DNA of 64,000 nucleotides, from contig NZ_AQYJ01000024.1 of NCBI RefSeq assembly GCF_000380565.1, positions 360,304 to 424,303 on the forward strand. Reading direction: 5' to 3'. Shown here in pieces: positions 55,111-63,526 of the stretch (the stretch's first letter is position 1; every line of letters begins with the position of its first letter). This DNA comes from Microbulbifer variabilis ATCC 700307. Its GTDB lineage: Bacteria > Pseudomonadota > Gammaproteobacteria > Pseudomonadales > Cellvibrionaceae. The notes under the pieces were generated by a model. The model searched no databases. It was given only the letters and a program-made list of their open reading frames with translations, and was not told where the DNA came from. Both the position numbers and the translations under genes were made by a program.

Positions 55111-55455
55111 CTAGAAGGGCACGCGCTTTGAATAGCAGCTGGGGTCCATTTCCCGCACTTCTACCGAGACCGCAGGCACGCCATCGGCGAATTGGCACAG
55201 GCAATTGAACACTGCCGAGCTCAGTGCTTCTCGCTCCCTGGAGCTGCGGCCTTCCAATAGCCGGATTTCGGCATGGATAAAGCTGCTGCCATTATCGCCG
55301 GCGATAAATTGCTCGTAAGCCTTGGCACGGGTCTTGATGTTGTGCGACGCAAATAGCCCGGAGCGGTTCATTGCCTCCTGTGCGGAGCTGACCAGGGCGG
55401 CAACGGAAATCCTGTCTTCCAGATTCTTCGCATACTCTATGATCAGGTGGGGCAT
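55111..55455 (-). CDS. 5-carboxymethyl-2-hydroxymuconate delta-isomerase-like protein
   Basis: The 114-residue protein starts MPHLIIEYAKNLED; after Met removal the Pro is the catalytic N-terminal residue of this tautomerase-superfamily family. It contains a charged SFIHAEIRLLEGRSSREREAL stretch and ends with VSVEVREMDP. In the homoprotocatechuate pathway it isomerises CHM; no other genes of that pathway are nearby. It is convergent with the hydrolase gene. Confidence 0.82.
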   Translation of the reverse strand: MPHLIIEYAKNLEDRISVAALVSSAQEAMNRSGLFASHNIKTRAKAYEQFIAGDNGSSFIHAEIRLLEGRSSREREALSSAVFNCLCQFADGVPAVSVEVREMDPSCYSKRVPF

Positions 55456-55520
55456 AGCAATTCACTCCGTGAACATTGGCGGCTCTTTTTGAGCCGCTCT
55501 GTGCTGGTGAGTCGACCCTG

Positions 55521-56063
55521 TTACTGGCGGAGCAGGGAGAGGAACTCGTTGCGCGTAGCCTGGTTACTGCGGAAAGTACCGAGCATTGCCGAAGTCTTCA
55601 TCACAGAGTTCTGTTTTTCCACTCCGCGCATCATCATGCACATGTGTTTGGCTTCGATGATAACACCGACACCGGCAGCACCAGTGACGTTTAGCAGGGT
55701 CTCGGCGATCTCGACAGTAAGCTGCTCCTGGATCTGCAGGCGGCGCGCAAACATGTCGACAATACGTGCTACCTTGGACAGGCCAACAACCTTGCCATTG
55801 GGAATATAGGCTACGTGGGCGCGGCCGATAAATGGCAACAGGTGGTGCTCACACAGGGAATAGAGTTCGATATCCTTAACGAGCACCATCTCACTGCAGT
55901 CGGAGGGGAAGAGTGCATCGTTGACCACGTCTTCGACGGTCTGTCTGTAGCCGCGGGTCAGGTATTCCATGGCCTTGGCGGCGCGCTCAGGGGTGTCCTT
56001 GAGTCCTGGGCGTTGCGGATCTTCGCCGATTGCTTCAATAATTCGCGCGTAGTGTTCGTTCAT
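55521..56063 (-). CDS. folE: GTP cyclohydrolase I
   Basis: The 180-residue enzyme makes dihydroneopterin triphosphate from GTP, the first step to folate. Zn ligands are in [21 protein letters not shown] and in [17 protein letters not shown]. It also has QERLTxx-like [15 protein letters not shown]. It is probably monocistronic; upstream lies a 381-base gap. Confidence 0.96.
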   Translation of the reverse strand: MNEHYARIIEAIGEDPQRPGLKDTPERAAKAMEYLTRGYRQTVEDVVNDALFPSDCSEMVLVKDIELYSLCEHHLLPFIGRAHVAYIPNGKVVGLSKVARIVDMFARRLQIQEQLTVEIAETLLNVTGAAGVGVIIEAKHMCMMMRGVEKQNSVMKTSAMLGTFRSNQATRNEFLSLLRQ

Positions 56064-56444
56064 GCTGCTCTTTCCAACATCTCAGCCCGAAGGGCGGGTG
56101 CGCTACCCTAAGCGTTTGTAACCCGAGAGTAAAGATCCGCGCGGACCCAGAGGCCTGTTGACACCAGTTTGATAGCCAGTGCCAGGGGCCATTTTTTGTT
56201 CGGGAAGGCAGATGGAGTGAGGCCTAGTTACTCTACATAAACGACAGATAAAGCAGTTGGGCGGAGAAATGGTCTAGGCCCTTTGGGTGCATCTATAAAA
56301 TAGCTACTCAGCGTTACTCGTCGCTTATTTGGAATAACCAAATTACACTCCTCGGGCCTTGATTGGCGCTTCTATAGCAACAACAGAGGCCATCCAATGA
56401 GTCACAATAGGCCCTGATGAGATACATAGTTAAGGATAGATTCG
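56064..56444. other. Intergenic region between folE and prmB
   Basis: A 381-base gap between divergent genes. No structured RNA or repeat was recognised. Confidence 0.4.
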
Positions 56445-57368
56445 ATGATAGAAAGGCGTGAATCCAGCCTGCACGAGCTGACCACGGTTTTGGACTACAT
56501 TCGCTGGGGCACCAGCAGATTCCATGAGGCTGGTCTTTGGTATGGTCATGGCACCGATAACGCCTGGGATGAGGCGATATTGCTTGTCACCCACGCGCTG
56601 CACCTGCCACCTTATAGTAAGCCGGAGATATTGCAGGCACGCCTGACGATGGAGGAGCGTCGCGATGTGCTCACTATCCTGGAGCGACGCTTTACCGAGC
56701 GGGTACCAGCTGCCTATTTGACCCATGAAGCGCACTTCTGCGATATGACTTTCTATGTGGATGATCGGGTGCTGGTACCTCGATCGCCTATTGGGGAGAT
56801 GATACGGCACAACTTCCAGCCCTGGCTCAAGGTAGAGCCCTTGGCGATTTTGGATCTTTGTTGTGGAAGTGGCTGTATCGGAATTGCCTGCGCAGAAGCT
56901 TTCCCTGAAGCGCGGGTCGACCTGAGCGATATCTCTGAGGGTGCCATAGAAGTTGCGCAAATTAACATTAATCGCCACAACTTGAATGAGCGCGTGCGCG
57001 CTGTACAGTCGGACCTTTTCGCCGGCCTGAAGGGGTTCAGCTATGAGCTGATTGTCTGTAACCCGCCCTATGTAGATGCTCGTGACCTGGCAGAAATGCC
57101 AGAAGAATTCCGCGCAGAGCCAGAAATCGCCCTGGGTTCAGGAGAGGACGGTTTGGATTTTACCCGTCGCCTGTTGCGAGAGGCTGCCAATCATCTGCAG
57201 CCAGAGGGTTTGCTGGTTTGTGAAGTGGGCAATAGCTGGGAGGCATTGGAACAAGCTTTCCCCGAGGTACCCTTTATGTGGCCTGAGTTTGAGGATGGAG
57301 GCCACGGTGTCTTTGTCATCAGCCGCGAAGAACTGCTCGCTTACCAACCTTACTTCGAAAAAGAGTAA
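56445..57368 (+). CDS. prmB: Ribosomal protein L3 N5-glutamine methyltransferase
   Basis: The 307-residue SAM-dependent methyltransferase has the N-terminal helical part with DNAWDEAILLVTHALHLP, then LDLCCGSGCIGIACA and the catalytic NPPY motif in IVCNPPYVDARDL. It modifies a glutamine of L3 in ribosome assembly. It precedes aroC, the usual arrangement in Pseudomonas. A terminator separates the two genes. Confidence 0.93.
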   Translation: MIERRESSLHELTTVLDYIRWGTSRFHEAGLWYGHGTDNAWDEAILLVTHALHLPPYSKPEILQARLTMEERRDVLTILERRFTERVPAAYLTHEAHFCDMTFYVDDRVLVPRSPIGEMIRHNFQPWLKVEPLAILDLCCGSGCIGIACAEAFPEARVDLSDISEGAIEVAQININRHNLNERVRAVQSDLFAGLKGFSYELIVCNPPYVDARDLAEMPEEFRAEPEIALGSGEDGLDFTRRLLREAANHLQPEGLLVCEVGNSWEALEQAFPEVPFMWPEFEDGGHGVFVISREELLAYQPYFEKE

Positions 57369-57379
57369 TTTCTTTTGCC

Positions 57380-57405
57380 AACCCGGCAATCTACATTGCC
57401 GGGTT
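57380..57405 (+). terminator. Rho-independent terminator after prmB
   Basis: The 11-base stem AACCCGGCAAT pairs with ATTGCCGGGTT around a four-base loop, then TGTTATT. It lies 12 bases after the prmB stop. Confidence 0.8.
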
Positions 57406-57543
57406 TGTTATTGGAGCCAGATGCGCGGAGCAATTGTGCTTTTTGTTCTTGGCCGCGTGCTGGGCCCCGGGGTTCCTTTATAATGTGCGGCTTCACTTGA
57501 GGCCAACTCCTGTTTAACCACCTACTAGCTGGAAAAGTCGTCT

Positions 57544-58620
57544 ATGTCGGGCAATACCTTTGGCAAGTTGTTTTGTGTCACCACCTTTGGCGAAAGCCAT
57601 GGGCCCGCCCTGGGCTGTATTGTTGATGGCTGCCCTCCGGGCCTGGAGATTAGCGAAGAGGAGATTCAGTTAGAGCTGGATCGCCGCAAGCCCGGTACTT
57701 CCCGTTATACCACCCAGCGCCGCGAGCCCGACCAGGTAAAAATACTCTCCGGTGTTTTCGAGGGGAAAACCACCGGCACGCCCATTGGCCTATTAATTGA
57801 AAATACCGATCAGCGCTCCAAGGACTACAGTAATATCGCCGAGCAGGTAAGACCGGCCCATGCCGATTTCACCTACTGGCAGAAATACGGCATTCGTGAT
57901 TACCGTGGGGGTGGCCGTTCTTCCGCCAGGGAAACTGCTATGCGGGTTGCCGCCGGGGCCATTGCCAAAAAATGGTTGAAGCAAAAATACGGCATTGAAG
58001 TGCGAGGCTACCTCTCTCAACTGGGCCCGATTAAGGTACAAAAACTGGATTGGGAGCAAGTGGAACTTAATCCCTTTTTCTGCCCGGATGCAGAGCGAGT
58101 TCCTGAAATGGAAGCCTATATGCAAGACCTGATCAAAGAGGGAAATTCCATTGGTGCGCGCATCTCAGTGCACGCCAGCGGTGTACCAGCTGGCTTGGGT
58201 GAGCCTATTTTTGACCGCCTGGATGCAGACCTTGCCCACGGCCTGATGAGTATTAATGCGGTAAAAGGCGTGGAAATTGGAGCGGGCTTTGACTGCGTGG
58301 AGCAGAAAGGCACCGAGCACCGGGATGAAATCACCCCAGAGGATGGCTTCCTATCGAATAATGCTGGTGGCGTGCTAGGGGGCATTTCCAGTGGTCAGGA
58401 TATAATTGCCCATATCGCTCTAAAACCAACTTCTAGCCTGCGTATTCCAGGGCGCAGTGTCGACCGGTCTGGCAACCCTATTGAAGTAGTTACCAAGGGC
58501 CGCCACGATCCTTGTGTGGGAATACGTGCGACACCTATTGCGGAAGCCATGATGGCTCTTACACTTATCGACCATGCCCTGCGTCATCGCGCACAAAATG
58601 GTGATGTAACACCTGGGTAG
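57544..58620 (+). CDS. aroC: Chorismate synthase
   Basis: The 358-residue enzyme converts EPSP to chorismate with reduced FMN. Visible are [15 protein letters not shown], RPGHADFTYWxKYG-like [30 protein letters not shown] read across blocks, and [18 protein letters not shown]. The length is as expected. It is the last core gene before the integron, whose integrase starts only 100 bases away. Confidence 0.97.
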   Translation: MSGNTFGKLFCVTTFGESHGPALGCIVDGCPPGLEISEEEIQLELDRRKPGTSRYTTQRREPDQVKILSGVFEGKTTGTPIGLLIENTDQRSKDYSNIAEQVRPAHADFTYWQKYGIRDYRGGGRSSARETAMRVAAGAIAKKWLKQKYGIEVRGYLSQLGPIKVQKLDWEQVELNPFFCPDAERVPEMEAYMQDLIKEGNSIGARISVHASGVPAGLGEPIFDRLDADLAHGLMSINAVKGVEIGAGFDCVEQKGTEHRDEITPEDGFLSNNAGGVLGGISSGQDIIAHIALKPTSSLRIPGRSVDRSGNPIEVVTKGRHDPCVGIRATPIAEAMMALTLIDHALRHRAQNGDVTPG

Positions 58621-58719
58621 TTCGAGCGCTCCTGATCTTTAGCTATAGGGATACCGCAAGAGCCGGTATCCAATGCCTTAGCCGTTAACATACAGTAAAG
58701 AAATTAAGGAGCCTCTAAT

Positions 58720-59763
58720 TTAACCCAAGGCCCCATTAAAATAGTTAGCTCCGGTCTCCTTAATTTTATTAATACTACGAAGGCGGTCTGAGGGGCTTAA
58801 TACGCCTTTGTTACCACGATTCACTACATGGGTGTCAATTTCAGTAGTGTTAATGTCAGAGTGCCCCAATAATTCCTGGATAGTGCGTAGATCGTAACCA
58901 GCTTCGAGTAAATGTGTGGCAAAGCTATGCCGGAATGCGTGGCAGCGTGCCGGTTTATTGATTCCCGCCTTTCTCACAGCACTATTTACCTGGCGTGTCA
59001 ATGTGGATGAGTGTATATGGTGTCTTCGGTATATGCCTGAACGGGGACATTTACTGATAGTGTTAGCAGGAAACAGGTATTGCCAAGCAAGTTGTTTGGC
59101 GGCTCTGGGGTATTTGCGATCGAGTGCATCCGGCAGATAAACTAAACCGTAGCCGGTCAGTAAATCCTGCTGATGAAGAAGAGATACATATTTAATTTGA
59201 CGTTGTAGATCTTGGATTATTCCCTGTGGAAGAGGGGTAGTTCGATTCTTATTTCCTTTTCCACCGCGGACAAAAATATTATTGCTACCAAAGTCCACAT
59301 CTTTTATTCGGAGAGATAGTAATTCGGCACTACGAAGCCCTGAGCCATACATCAGCTCAATCTATAATCTGAAGACCCCCTGTAAATGACTCAGAACCGT
59401 AGCCACTTCTTCACGACTGTAAACAACAGGCAGCCGCCGTTGTCTCTTGGCAATCGTAAAATCCAAGTCTGGGATGTCCTTACCTAAGAACTGCTTGTAG
59501 AGATAAGCAATAGCATTCAATGCCACTCTTTGAGTATTGGATGCGCGGAGATCATGAACAGCGAGATGGGTAAGGAAAGTCTCAACTTCAGCCGGCCCCA
59601 TACCGGCAGGATGCTTCAATCGATTAAAGTGAATAAACCGCTTTATCCAATGCGTGTAAGTTTGCTCTGTTCGGTACGATAGTCCCTGCTTGCGAATATG
59701 CTGACGTAAAATATCCATAAAACGTTCTGGTTTAGGGGGTAGCTTAGGGCGAATATCATCCAT
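58720..59763 (-). pseudogene. intI: Integron integrase intI, inactivated by amber codon and loss of catalytic Tyr
   Basis: A tyrosine recombinase of the integron type, about 347 codons. The N-terminal SAM-like part has RQHIRKQGLSYRTEQTYTHW, and the catalytic part has YGSGLRSAELLSLRIKD (Arg), RHHIHSSTLTRQVNSAVRK (the IntI-specific insert), HAFRHSFATHLL (HxxR) and LLGHSD (His). Two lesions are visible. An in-frame TAG at 59362-59364 falls between GVFRL and IELMYGSG with no frame change. In the block normally TTxIYTHV, the Tyr is Asp (codon GAC at 58834-58836). ATG 59763 is the start. The gene points away from the cassettes, as in most integrons. Confidence 0.92.
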
Positions 59764-59778
59764 GACAATTTCTTCCAG

Positions 59779-59794
59779 CTGTTTTTTTATACAG
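59779..59794 (-). promoter_or_regulatory. LexA (SOS) box at the intI promoter
   Basis: CTGTTTTTTTATACAG on the plus strand is a CTG-N10-CAG LexA site. It is 15 bases upstream of the intI start and overlaps the probable -10 element. SOS control of intI is known in other integrons. Confidence 0.75.
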
Positions 59795-59820
59795 TATTTG
59801 GTGTTTTTCTGGATTGTCAA
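59791..59820 (-). promoter_or_regulatory. Probable intI promoter
   Basis: On the minus strand a perfect TTGACA (59815-59820) is followed after 18 bases by TACTGT (59791-59796). The -10 is weak and overlaps the LexA box. Confidence 0.5.
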
Positions 59821-59827
59821 TACCTAA

Positions 59828-60064
59828 GATCAAAAGCAGCTGCACATATCCACAGTAATATGAGCGTTAACTTATTGATTTTGAATGATTTACATCTGTG
59901 ATCAAAAGCAACAAAATAACAAAATATGATGCAGCTGCAATATATCCACTTGAGTATTACTATGTCATTGACGCCCAACTCCCTGATTTATAAATATCTT
60001 TCCTGGCTTTGGTAATTTCTTATCTTGGGATATATTGTCAGATGATATAATGCAGCTGCTTTTG
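59828..60064. repeat. attI-proximal set of direct and inverted repeats
   Basis: CAAAAGCAGCTGCA at 59831-59844 and TGCAGCTGCTTTTG at 60051-60064 are a perfect 14-base inverted repeat about 200 bases apart. A third GCAGCTGC lies at 59931-59938. GATCAAAAGCA occurs at 59828-59838 and again at 59900-59910. Between intI and the first cassette they may bind integrase accessory factors or form a cruciform. Confidence 0.6.
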
Positions 60065-60079
60065 AATACACTGTTATGT
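60010..60079 (+). other. attI recombination site (right end)
   Basis: The core GTTATGT at 60073-60079 is the exact complement of the ACATAAC that opens the first attC (60381-60387), so it marks the attI/cassette-1 junction. The left limit is unknown; the start given is a rough guess of about 70 bases. Confidence 0.55.
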
Positions 60080-60101
60080 TTCAGGGTTGGGTTAATTACT
60101 A

Positions 60102-60386
60102 ATGTGTAAATGGTTTCTAATGAGCTCTTCGTTTCCCAACTTAAACTGGGCAAGGTTGCGGTTAATCAATGACAAATATAAAGTCTATGATATGGATGGA
60201 AAGTACCATTATTTCTCGACCGAGGCTGAAGCAAAAGCTTGGTTAGCAGAAGATGAGTTTGTTTCTCTCGAGGGCATAGATCTACAAGACGCTGTCGAAT
60301 ATGATATTGATTTAGAGTGGCTCGTTCCTCCAAAGGCTTCGAGCGAGTTAGAATTAAAAGAACTTATGTATGTGAAAAAAACATAA
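60102..60386 (+). CDS. Integron cassette 1: hypothetical acidic protein
   Basis: A 94-residue protein of unknown function, acidic, with WARLRLINDKYKVYDMDG and FSTEAEAKAWLAEDEFVSLE. An alternative start is ATG at 60120 (MSSSFPNLNW). No ribosome site is visible, and it starts only 23 bases after the attI core, so leaderless or upstream-driven expression is likely. The stop lies in the attC, as is common for cassettes. Confidence 0.6.
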   Translation: MCKWFLMSSSFPNLNWARLRLINDKYKVYDMDGKYHYFSTEAEAKAWLAEDEFVSLEGIDLQDAVEYDIDLEWLVPPKASSELELKELMYVKKT

Positions 60387-60494
60387 CAAGGCAATCCAGC
60401 CGGAACCGAAACTCCGTGCTTCAATTTATGTTTTCATTGCATTACAACATAAATTAAATCACTCCGTTTCGGTCCGCTGATTGGGGCGTTATGC
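60381..60494 (+). repeat. attC site 1
   Basis: ACATAAC at 60381-60387 opens and GTTATGC at 60488-60494 closes a 114-base imperfect palindrome. The inner arms CCGGAACCGAAAC and GTTTCGGTCCG pair, giving a long bottom-strand hairpin with a spacer of paired ATTTATG/CATAAAT. Confidence 0.85.
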
Positions 60495-60511
60495 AAATCT
60501 AGAGAATCAGA

Positions 60512-60919
60512 ATGGCTTGTACTGAAACCTACGCTACGTTAAGGATATTTTCAGATGAAATGCACCCTGACGATATCGAAAAGCATATAGGTATCAAATC
60601 GACGGATTCGGTGCCTAGAGATCTTAATTCAAAATATAAATCCAGAAGAGAGTTTAATTTTTGGTCTAGAACTACCGAAAATGATTTGAACTCTACAGAT
60701 AATGTGGAACATTTGGAGTTTTTGCTTTCACTACTCAAAGGTAAAGAAAGCCGCCTTTCATTCCTTCAAGATTCAGGCTGTATGACAGATATATTTTGCC
60801 GTTGGGATTCAACTGGACAAGGTGGGCCTAGCCTAAGTGTGGCAATGATGAATGAGCTCGTAAAATTGGGGTTAAGTGTTTCTTGGGATATGTACTTTGA
60901 CGACGAAGATAATGCATAA
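60512..60919 (+). CDS. Integron cassette 2: DUF4279-like protein
   Basis: The 135-residue protein starts MACTETYATLRIFSDEMHPDDIEKHIGI and continues with EFNFWSRTTENDLNST and LQDSGCMTDIFCRWDSTGQGGPSL. That matches the DUF4279 pattern, a family of unknown function often in genomic islands and toxin/immunity loci. It ends inside attC 2. Confidence 0.75.
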   Translation: MACTETYATLRIFSDEMHPDDIEKHIGIKSTDSVPRDLNSKYKSRREFNFWSRTTENDLNSTDNVEHLEFLLSLLKGKESRLSFLQDSGCMTDIFCRWDSTGQGGPSLSVAMMNELVKLGLSVSWDMYFDDEDNA

Positions 60920-61044
60920 CAAAGCAAACCAGCATCAGTCGCTGTGCTCCTTGGACAGCCTTGCCGTCGCTTTTTTATGCTTGGCTTCGCCATTTTAGCA
61001 TAAAAAAATCAACAACAAGTCTGCCGCTGTTTGCGGCGTTATGT
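60914..61044 (+). repeat. attC site 2
   Basis: GCATAAC at 60914-60920 (complement of the GTTATGC that begins this cassette) and GTTATGT at 61038-61044 bound a 131-base site. Internal arms (GCTTTTTTATGC/GCATAAAAAAA) pair. Confidence 0.85.
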
Positions 61045-61059
61045 GCTCAAGGAGATCGT

Positions 61060-61335
61060 GTGAAATTTAGAGATGACTACGGGGTGTATGTTTGCCCACA
61101 TGTATTTGATGGCTCTAGACCTGTTTTAGATTCTTGTAGAGATACGGATGGTAGTTGGCAGTTTTTATGTGGCGTTCAGGAATGTATGGAAAACAGTGAG
61201 CCAAGATTCATAGGTGTAGGCCATCTAATAAAGAGAGATGAAAGCATAAATGACCTTACAGTTTTGGAACCAGGTACTTATGCTGAAAGAAAAAGCATAA
61301 ATGCTGAGTGGACTTTTGGTAAGCTTGAAGATTAG
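61060..61335 (+). CDS. Integron cassette 3: small hypothetical protein
   Basis: A 91-residue protein beginning VKFRDDYGVYVCPHVFDGSRP from GTG 61060. An AAGGAG lies 5 bases upstream, just past the attC core, and sets the start; the longer frame from 60961 runs through the attC. It contains DGSWQFLCGVQECMEN and FIGVGHLIKRDESINDLTVLEPGT, a pattern seen in small proteins of unknown function. No family name is certain. Confidence 0.7.
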   Translation: MKFRDDYGVYVCPHVFDGSRPVLDSCRDTDGSWQFLCGVQECMENSEPRFIGVGHLIKRDESINDLTVLEPGTYAERKSINAEWTFGKLED

Positions 61336-61346
61336 TTCAGGTACGC

Positions 61347-61448
61347 ACACAACAAGCGAGTGCAATCTGACCTCCGGCCACTGTCACGTTTTGTGCGTTC
61401 CGCACAAAAAGCGCCAGTAGCCTCCGGCAGTTGACGCGGGCGTTAACC
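61347..61448 (+). repeat. attC site 3
   Basis: ACACAAC (61347-61353; one base off the complement of the start core) and GTTAACC (61442-61448) bound 102 bases. The arms TTTTGTGCG and CGCACAAAA pair at its centre. Confidence 0.8.
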
Positions 61449-61452
61449 GTAT

Positions 61453-61782
61453 ATGAGCCTTACCATTGAGCAAGAAATAGCACGAACGAAAAAGTTGATA
61501 TCTGCCGCGAAGTCAGTAGTGTCTGGGCAGGTAGGAATTACTATCGGTTCTAAATCAGTGTCGAACAAACTTTACTGGCTAGGGCCGGAATGGGAAGAAA
61601 GATATCCAATATTTAAGGAGTTTCATTCAGCTTTGCCACTAGATATTCCAGTGGGTGTAGAGCGTCTTGAGTGGAACCCGGACCTTCTTCTTGAGCTAGA
61701 CCCAGTTTTAGCCGAAATAGAATTTAAATTTCGTCCGCGTATACTTGAGGCTTGTATAGCCATTATCAGGCAACACGATTAA
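61453..61782 (+). CDS. Integron cassette 4: hypothetical protein
   Basis: A 109-residue protein, ATG at 61453 only four bases after the core. MSLTIEQEIARTKKLISAA, GITIGSKSVSNKLYWLGPEWEER and DIPVGVERLEWNP can be seen. No family was recognised. The Glu/Lys-rich start and a C-terminal helix suggest a soluble globular protein. There is no clear ribosome site. Confidence 0.6.
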   Translation: MSLTIEQEIARTKKLISAAKSVVSGQVGITIGSKSVSNKLYWLGPEWEERYPIFKEFHSALPLDIPVGVERLEWNPDLLLELDPVLAEIEFKFRPRILEACIAIIRQHD

Positions 61783-61885
61783 CAAGTTACTGCATCCGAC
61801 AACCTACACTCCGCTCGCTTTGTACTGTACGCTACGCTAGCACAAAGCGGCTCCATTCCGGTGGCGGCTGAGTAAGGCGTTATAC
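61777..61885 (+). repeat. attC site 4
   Basis: GATTAAC (61777-61783) and GTTATAC (61879-61885) bound 109 bases with internal arms CGCTTTGT/ACAAAGCG. The opening core is one base off the perfect complement of GTTAACC. Confidence 0.8.
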
Positions 61886-61896
61886 GAAAGGAAAGT

Positions 61897-62298
61897 ATGA
61901 GCAAAGATTGGGACAGATATACAGATAGAGATAAAGATGAACTGGCAGAAAGTTGGTTTACTGAATGTGAGCACAATGACATGGATGTTTGCTTCTATCG
62001 AGATCTAATGTGCCAAATGTACGTTGAAGCCAGTGATAATTTTATTTGGAGTTTTATTCACAGAGCTTTAGTAATCGCTCATAAAGATAGTGATCTGGAG
62101 CAATTGGCTGCTGGACCAATGGAACACTTCCTCGCTAAATATGGTGATGAGTGGATTGATGAAATAGAGATGGTAGCCAGTAAACATTACCGCTTTGCGC
62201 GTCTGCTCACTGGGTCATGGAAAACATCTACGTCGGATCATGTGTGGCGCCGAGTTGAAGCAATTCAGGAAAAAGTGCATGATCCATTGCCATGGTAG
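61897..62298 (+). CDS. Integron cassette 5: DUF6869-like protein
   Basis: The 133-residue protein contains the LAAGPMEHFLAKYGDEWIDEIE block near residue 70, with FARLLTGSWKTSTSDHVWRRVEAIQEK. This matches the DUF6869 pattern. The start ATG 61897 follows GAAAGGAAAG, a good ribosome site. It ends just before attC 5. Confidence 0.75.
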   Translation: MSKDWDRYTDRDKDELAESWFTECEHNDMDVCFYRDLMCQMYVEASDNFIWSFIHRALVIAHKDSDLEQLAAGPMEHFLAKYGDEWIDEIEMVASKHYRFARLLTGSWKTSTSDHVWRRVEAIQEKVHDPLPW

Positions 62299-62304
62299 CG
62301 CAGC

Positions 62305-62358
62305 GTATAACAAGCCAAGGCTGTCGGACGCTTCGCGCCGCAGCTTGGGGCGTTAGGC
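62305..62358 (+). repeat. attC site 5
   Basis: GTATAAC (62305-62311) and GTTAGGC (62352-62358) bound a short 54-base site. GCCAAGGCTG...CAGCTTGGGGC arms pair closely, with a small loop. The opening core is a perfect complement of the cassette start GTTATAC. Confidence 0.85.
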
Positions 62359-62365
62359 ATCAGCG

Positions 62366-62869
62366 ATGATTGAAGATTGGAGTGAATTGATAGAAATTTT
62401 TGGAGAGAATGATGGTTCTCTACCCGATATTGAAATAGCCAATCTTACGGCTGAGGAAGTAATTCTAGGATATGAGATTCTAAGAAATCACGCGGGATGC
62501 ATATCTTCGGAAAATACTTATTATTGGTCTGTATCGAAGCAATGTGAGGTTCCGATCTCATTAGAAGATAACCCTTCGGAACTGGTTGTGTCCGGTGAAG
62601 CTGAACCTTTTCATCTTTGTTTCGGAAATGTAAAAAGTCCGAGCGGCAAAGAGCTACCGGAACTTGGCTTGTTCGTGTTCTCTAACAGCCTCGCGCTAGA
62701 TTATCGCATGGGGCCGGAATGGAATCAGGATGCAATAGAAGGTTTGTTTGAATTGATATCGGCCATCACAAAGAAATCACAGAACTTCGAAATTGAGCAC
62801 AAGGCGAACATAAACGACCATGATGGTTCAATTTTTAAATCGCATTGGGCAGCGTACCAAAATGCCTAA
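62366..62869 (+). CDS. Integron cassette 6: hypothetical protein
   Basis: The 167-residue protein is acidic. It has MIEDWSELIEIFGENDGSLP, VKSPSGKELPELGLFVF and LDYRMGPEWNQDAIEGLFELI, the last resembling blocks of some small immunity-like proteins from memory. No family was assigned. The ATG at 62366 is eight bases after the core with no clear ribosome site. Confidence 0.65.
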   Translation: MIEDWSELIEIFGENDGSLPDIEIANLTAEEVILGYEILRNHAGCISSENTYYWSVSKQCEVPISLEDNPSELVVSGEAEPFHLCFGNVKSPSGKELPELGLFVFSNSLALDYRMGPEWNQDAIEGLFELISAITKKSQNFEIEHKANINDHDGSIFKSHWAAYQNA

Positions 62870-62923
62870 CAAGGCAAGGCAGGCGGATGCGCTTACAGCG
62901 CACCGCTGCTTGCAACGTTATGT
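62864..62923 (+). repeat. attC site 6
   Basis: GCCTAAC (62864-62870) and GTTATGT (62917-62923) bound 60 bases. GGCAAGGCAGGCGG and CACCGCTGCTTGC arms pair. The opening core is a perfect complement of the cassette start GTTAGGC. Confidence 0.85.
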
Positions 62924-62943
62924 GCCAATAAGAAGGAGTCAAG

Positions 62944-63351
62944 TTGAACTGGATTAGAATATTAAAATTTTCGATATTACTATTTATTTCGCTTACTACA
63001 CTTTCAACTTGTATAAGCTATTTTTGGGGAATCTCTGCTTTAGAATATGGAAAATCCAAGGAGTTCTTTTTATTAAGCTATGGTGCATCTAGTCTTTTAT
63101 CTATCGTAATATTGAGTATTTTAGCTAAGAAACAGGAAGATTTTACGTTTCTTCATTGTACTATTACTTGTGTCATTTGTTGGTTATTTAGCACTGCTAC
63201 TTTGGCAATTTTATTAGAAACAATCTATTACCCTAAAACATGGATAATCGATGCCCCAATAACAATTGTAGAAATATCAATTGCTACATTAATTGGAGTA
63301 ATGATTAGAAGAGTAAATTCATTAAGGCTGACTCAAGGTGCAAACACATAA
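62944..63351 (+). CDS. Integron cassette 7: four-helix membrane protein
   Basis: The 135-residue protein starts at TTG 62944 with AAGGAG 7 bases upstream. It shows about four hydrophobic segments (ILKFSILLFISLTTLSTC, FFLLSYGASSLLSIVILSIL, ITCVICWLFSTATLAILLE, ITIVEISIATLIGVMI). The base composition is much lower in GC than the core genes, which signals foreign origin. No family was recognised. Confidence 0.7.
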   Translation: MNWIRILKFSILLFISLTTLSTCISYFWGISALEYGKSKEFFLLSYGASSLLSIVILSILAKKQEDFTFLHCTITCVICWLFSTATLAILLETIYYPKTWIIDAPITIVEISIATLIGVMIRRVNSLRLTQGANT

Positions 63352-63459
63352 CCAGCACAGGCATGTTCGCCCTTCGGGCTGGACCTCCGCAAACTGTCAC
63401 TTTTCTTGCTTCGCAAAAAAAGCGCCATTTTGCTACGGCCCATGCTATGGGCGTTAGGT
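63346..63459 (+). repeat. attC site 7
   Basis: ACATAAC (63346-63352) and GTTAGGT (63453-63459) bound 114 bases; GCATGTTCGCCC pairs partly with GGCCCATGC. The opening core is a perfect complement of GTTATGT. An IS begins right after the closing core. Confidence 0.8.
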
Positions 63460-63526
63460 GTAAGACTTACCCACGTTTAGTAGACACCCTGTATAGTTAG
63501 GTTTAGTCCTAACACGAAGGTGTATC

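Noticed and set aside
60086..60092. GTTGGGT as the attI core
   Set aside because: It fits the loose core consensus, but GTTATGT at 60073 matches the complement of the first attC opening exactly.
60381..63459. CRISPR array
   Set aside because: The recurring sites are long, variable and hairpin-shaped with genes between them; this is an attC array, not short direct repeats with spacers.
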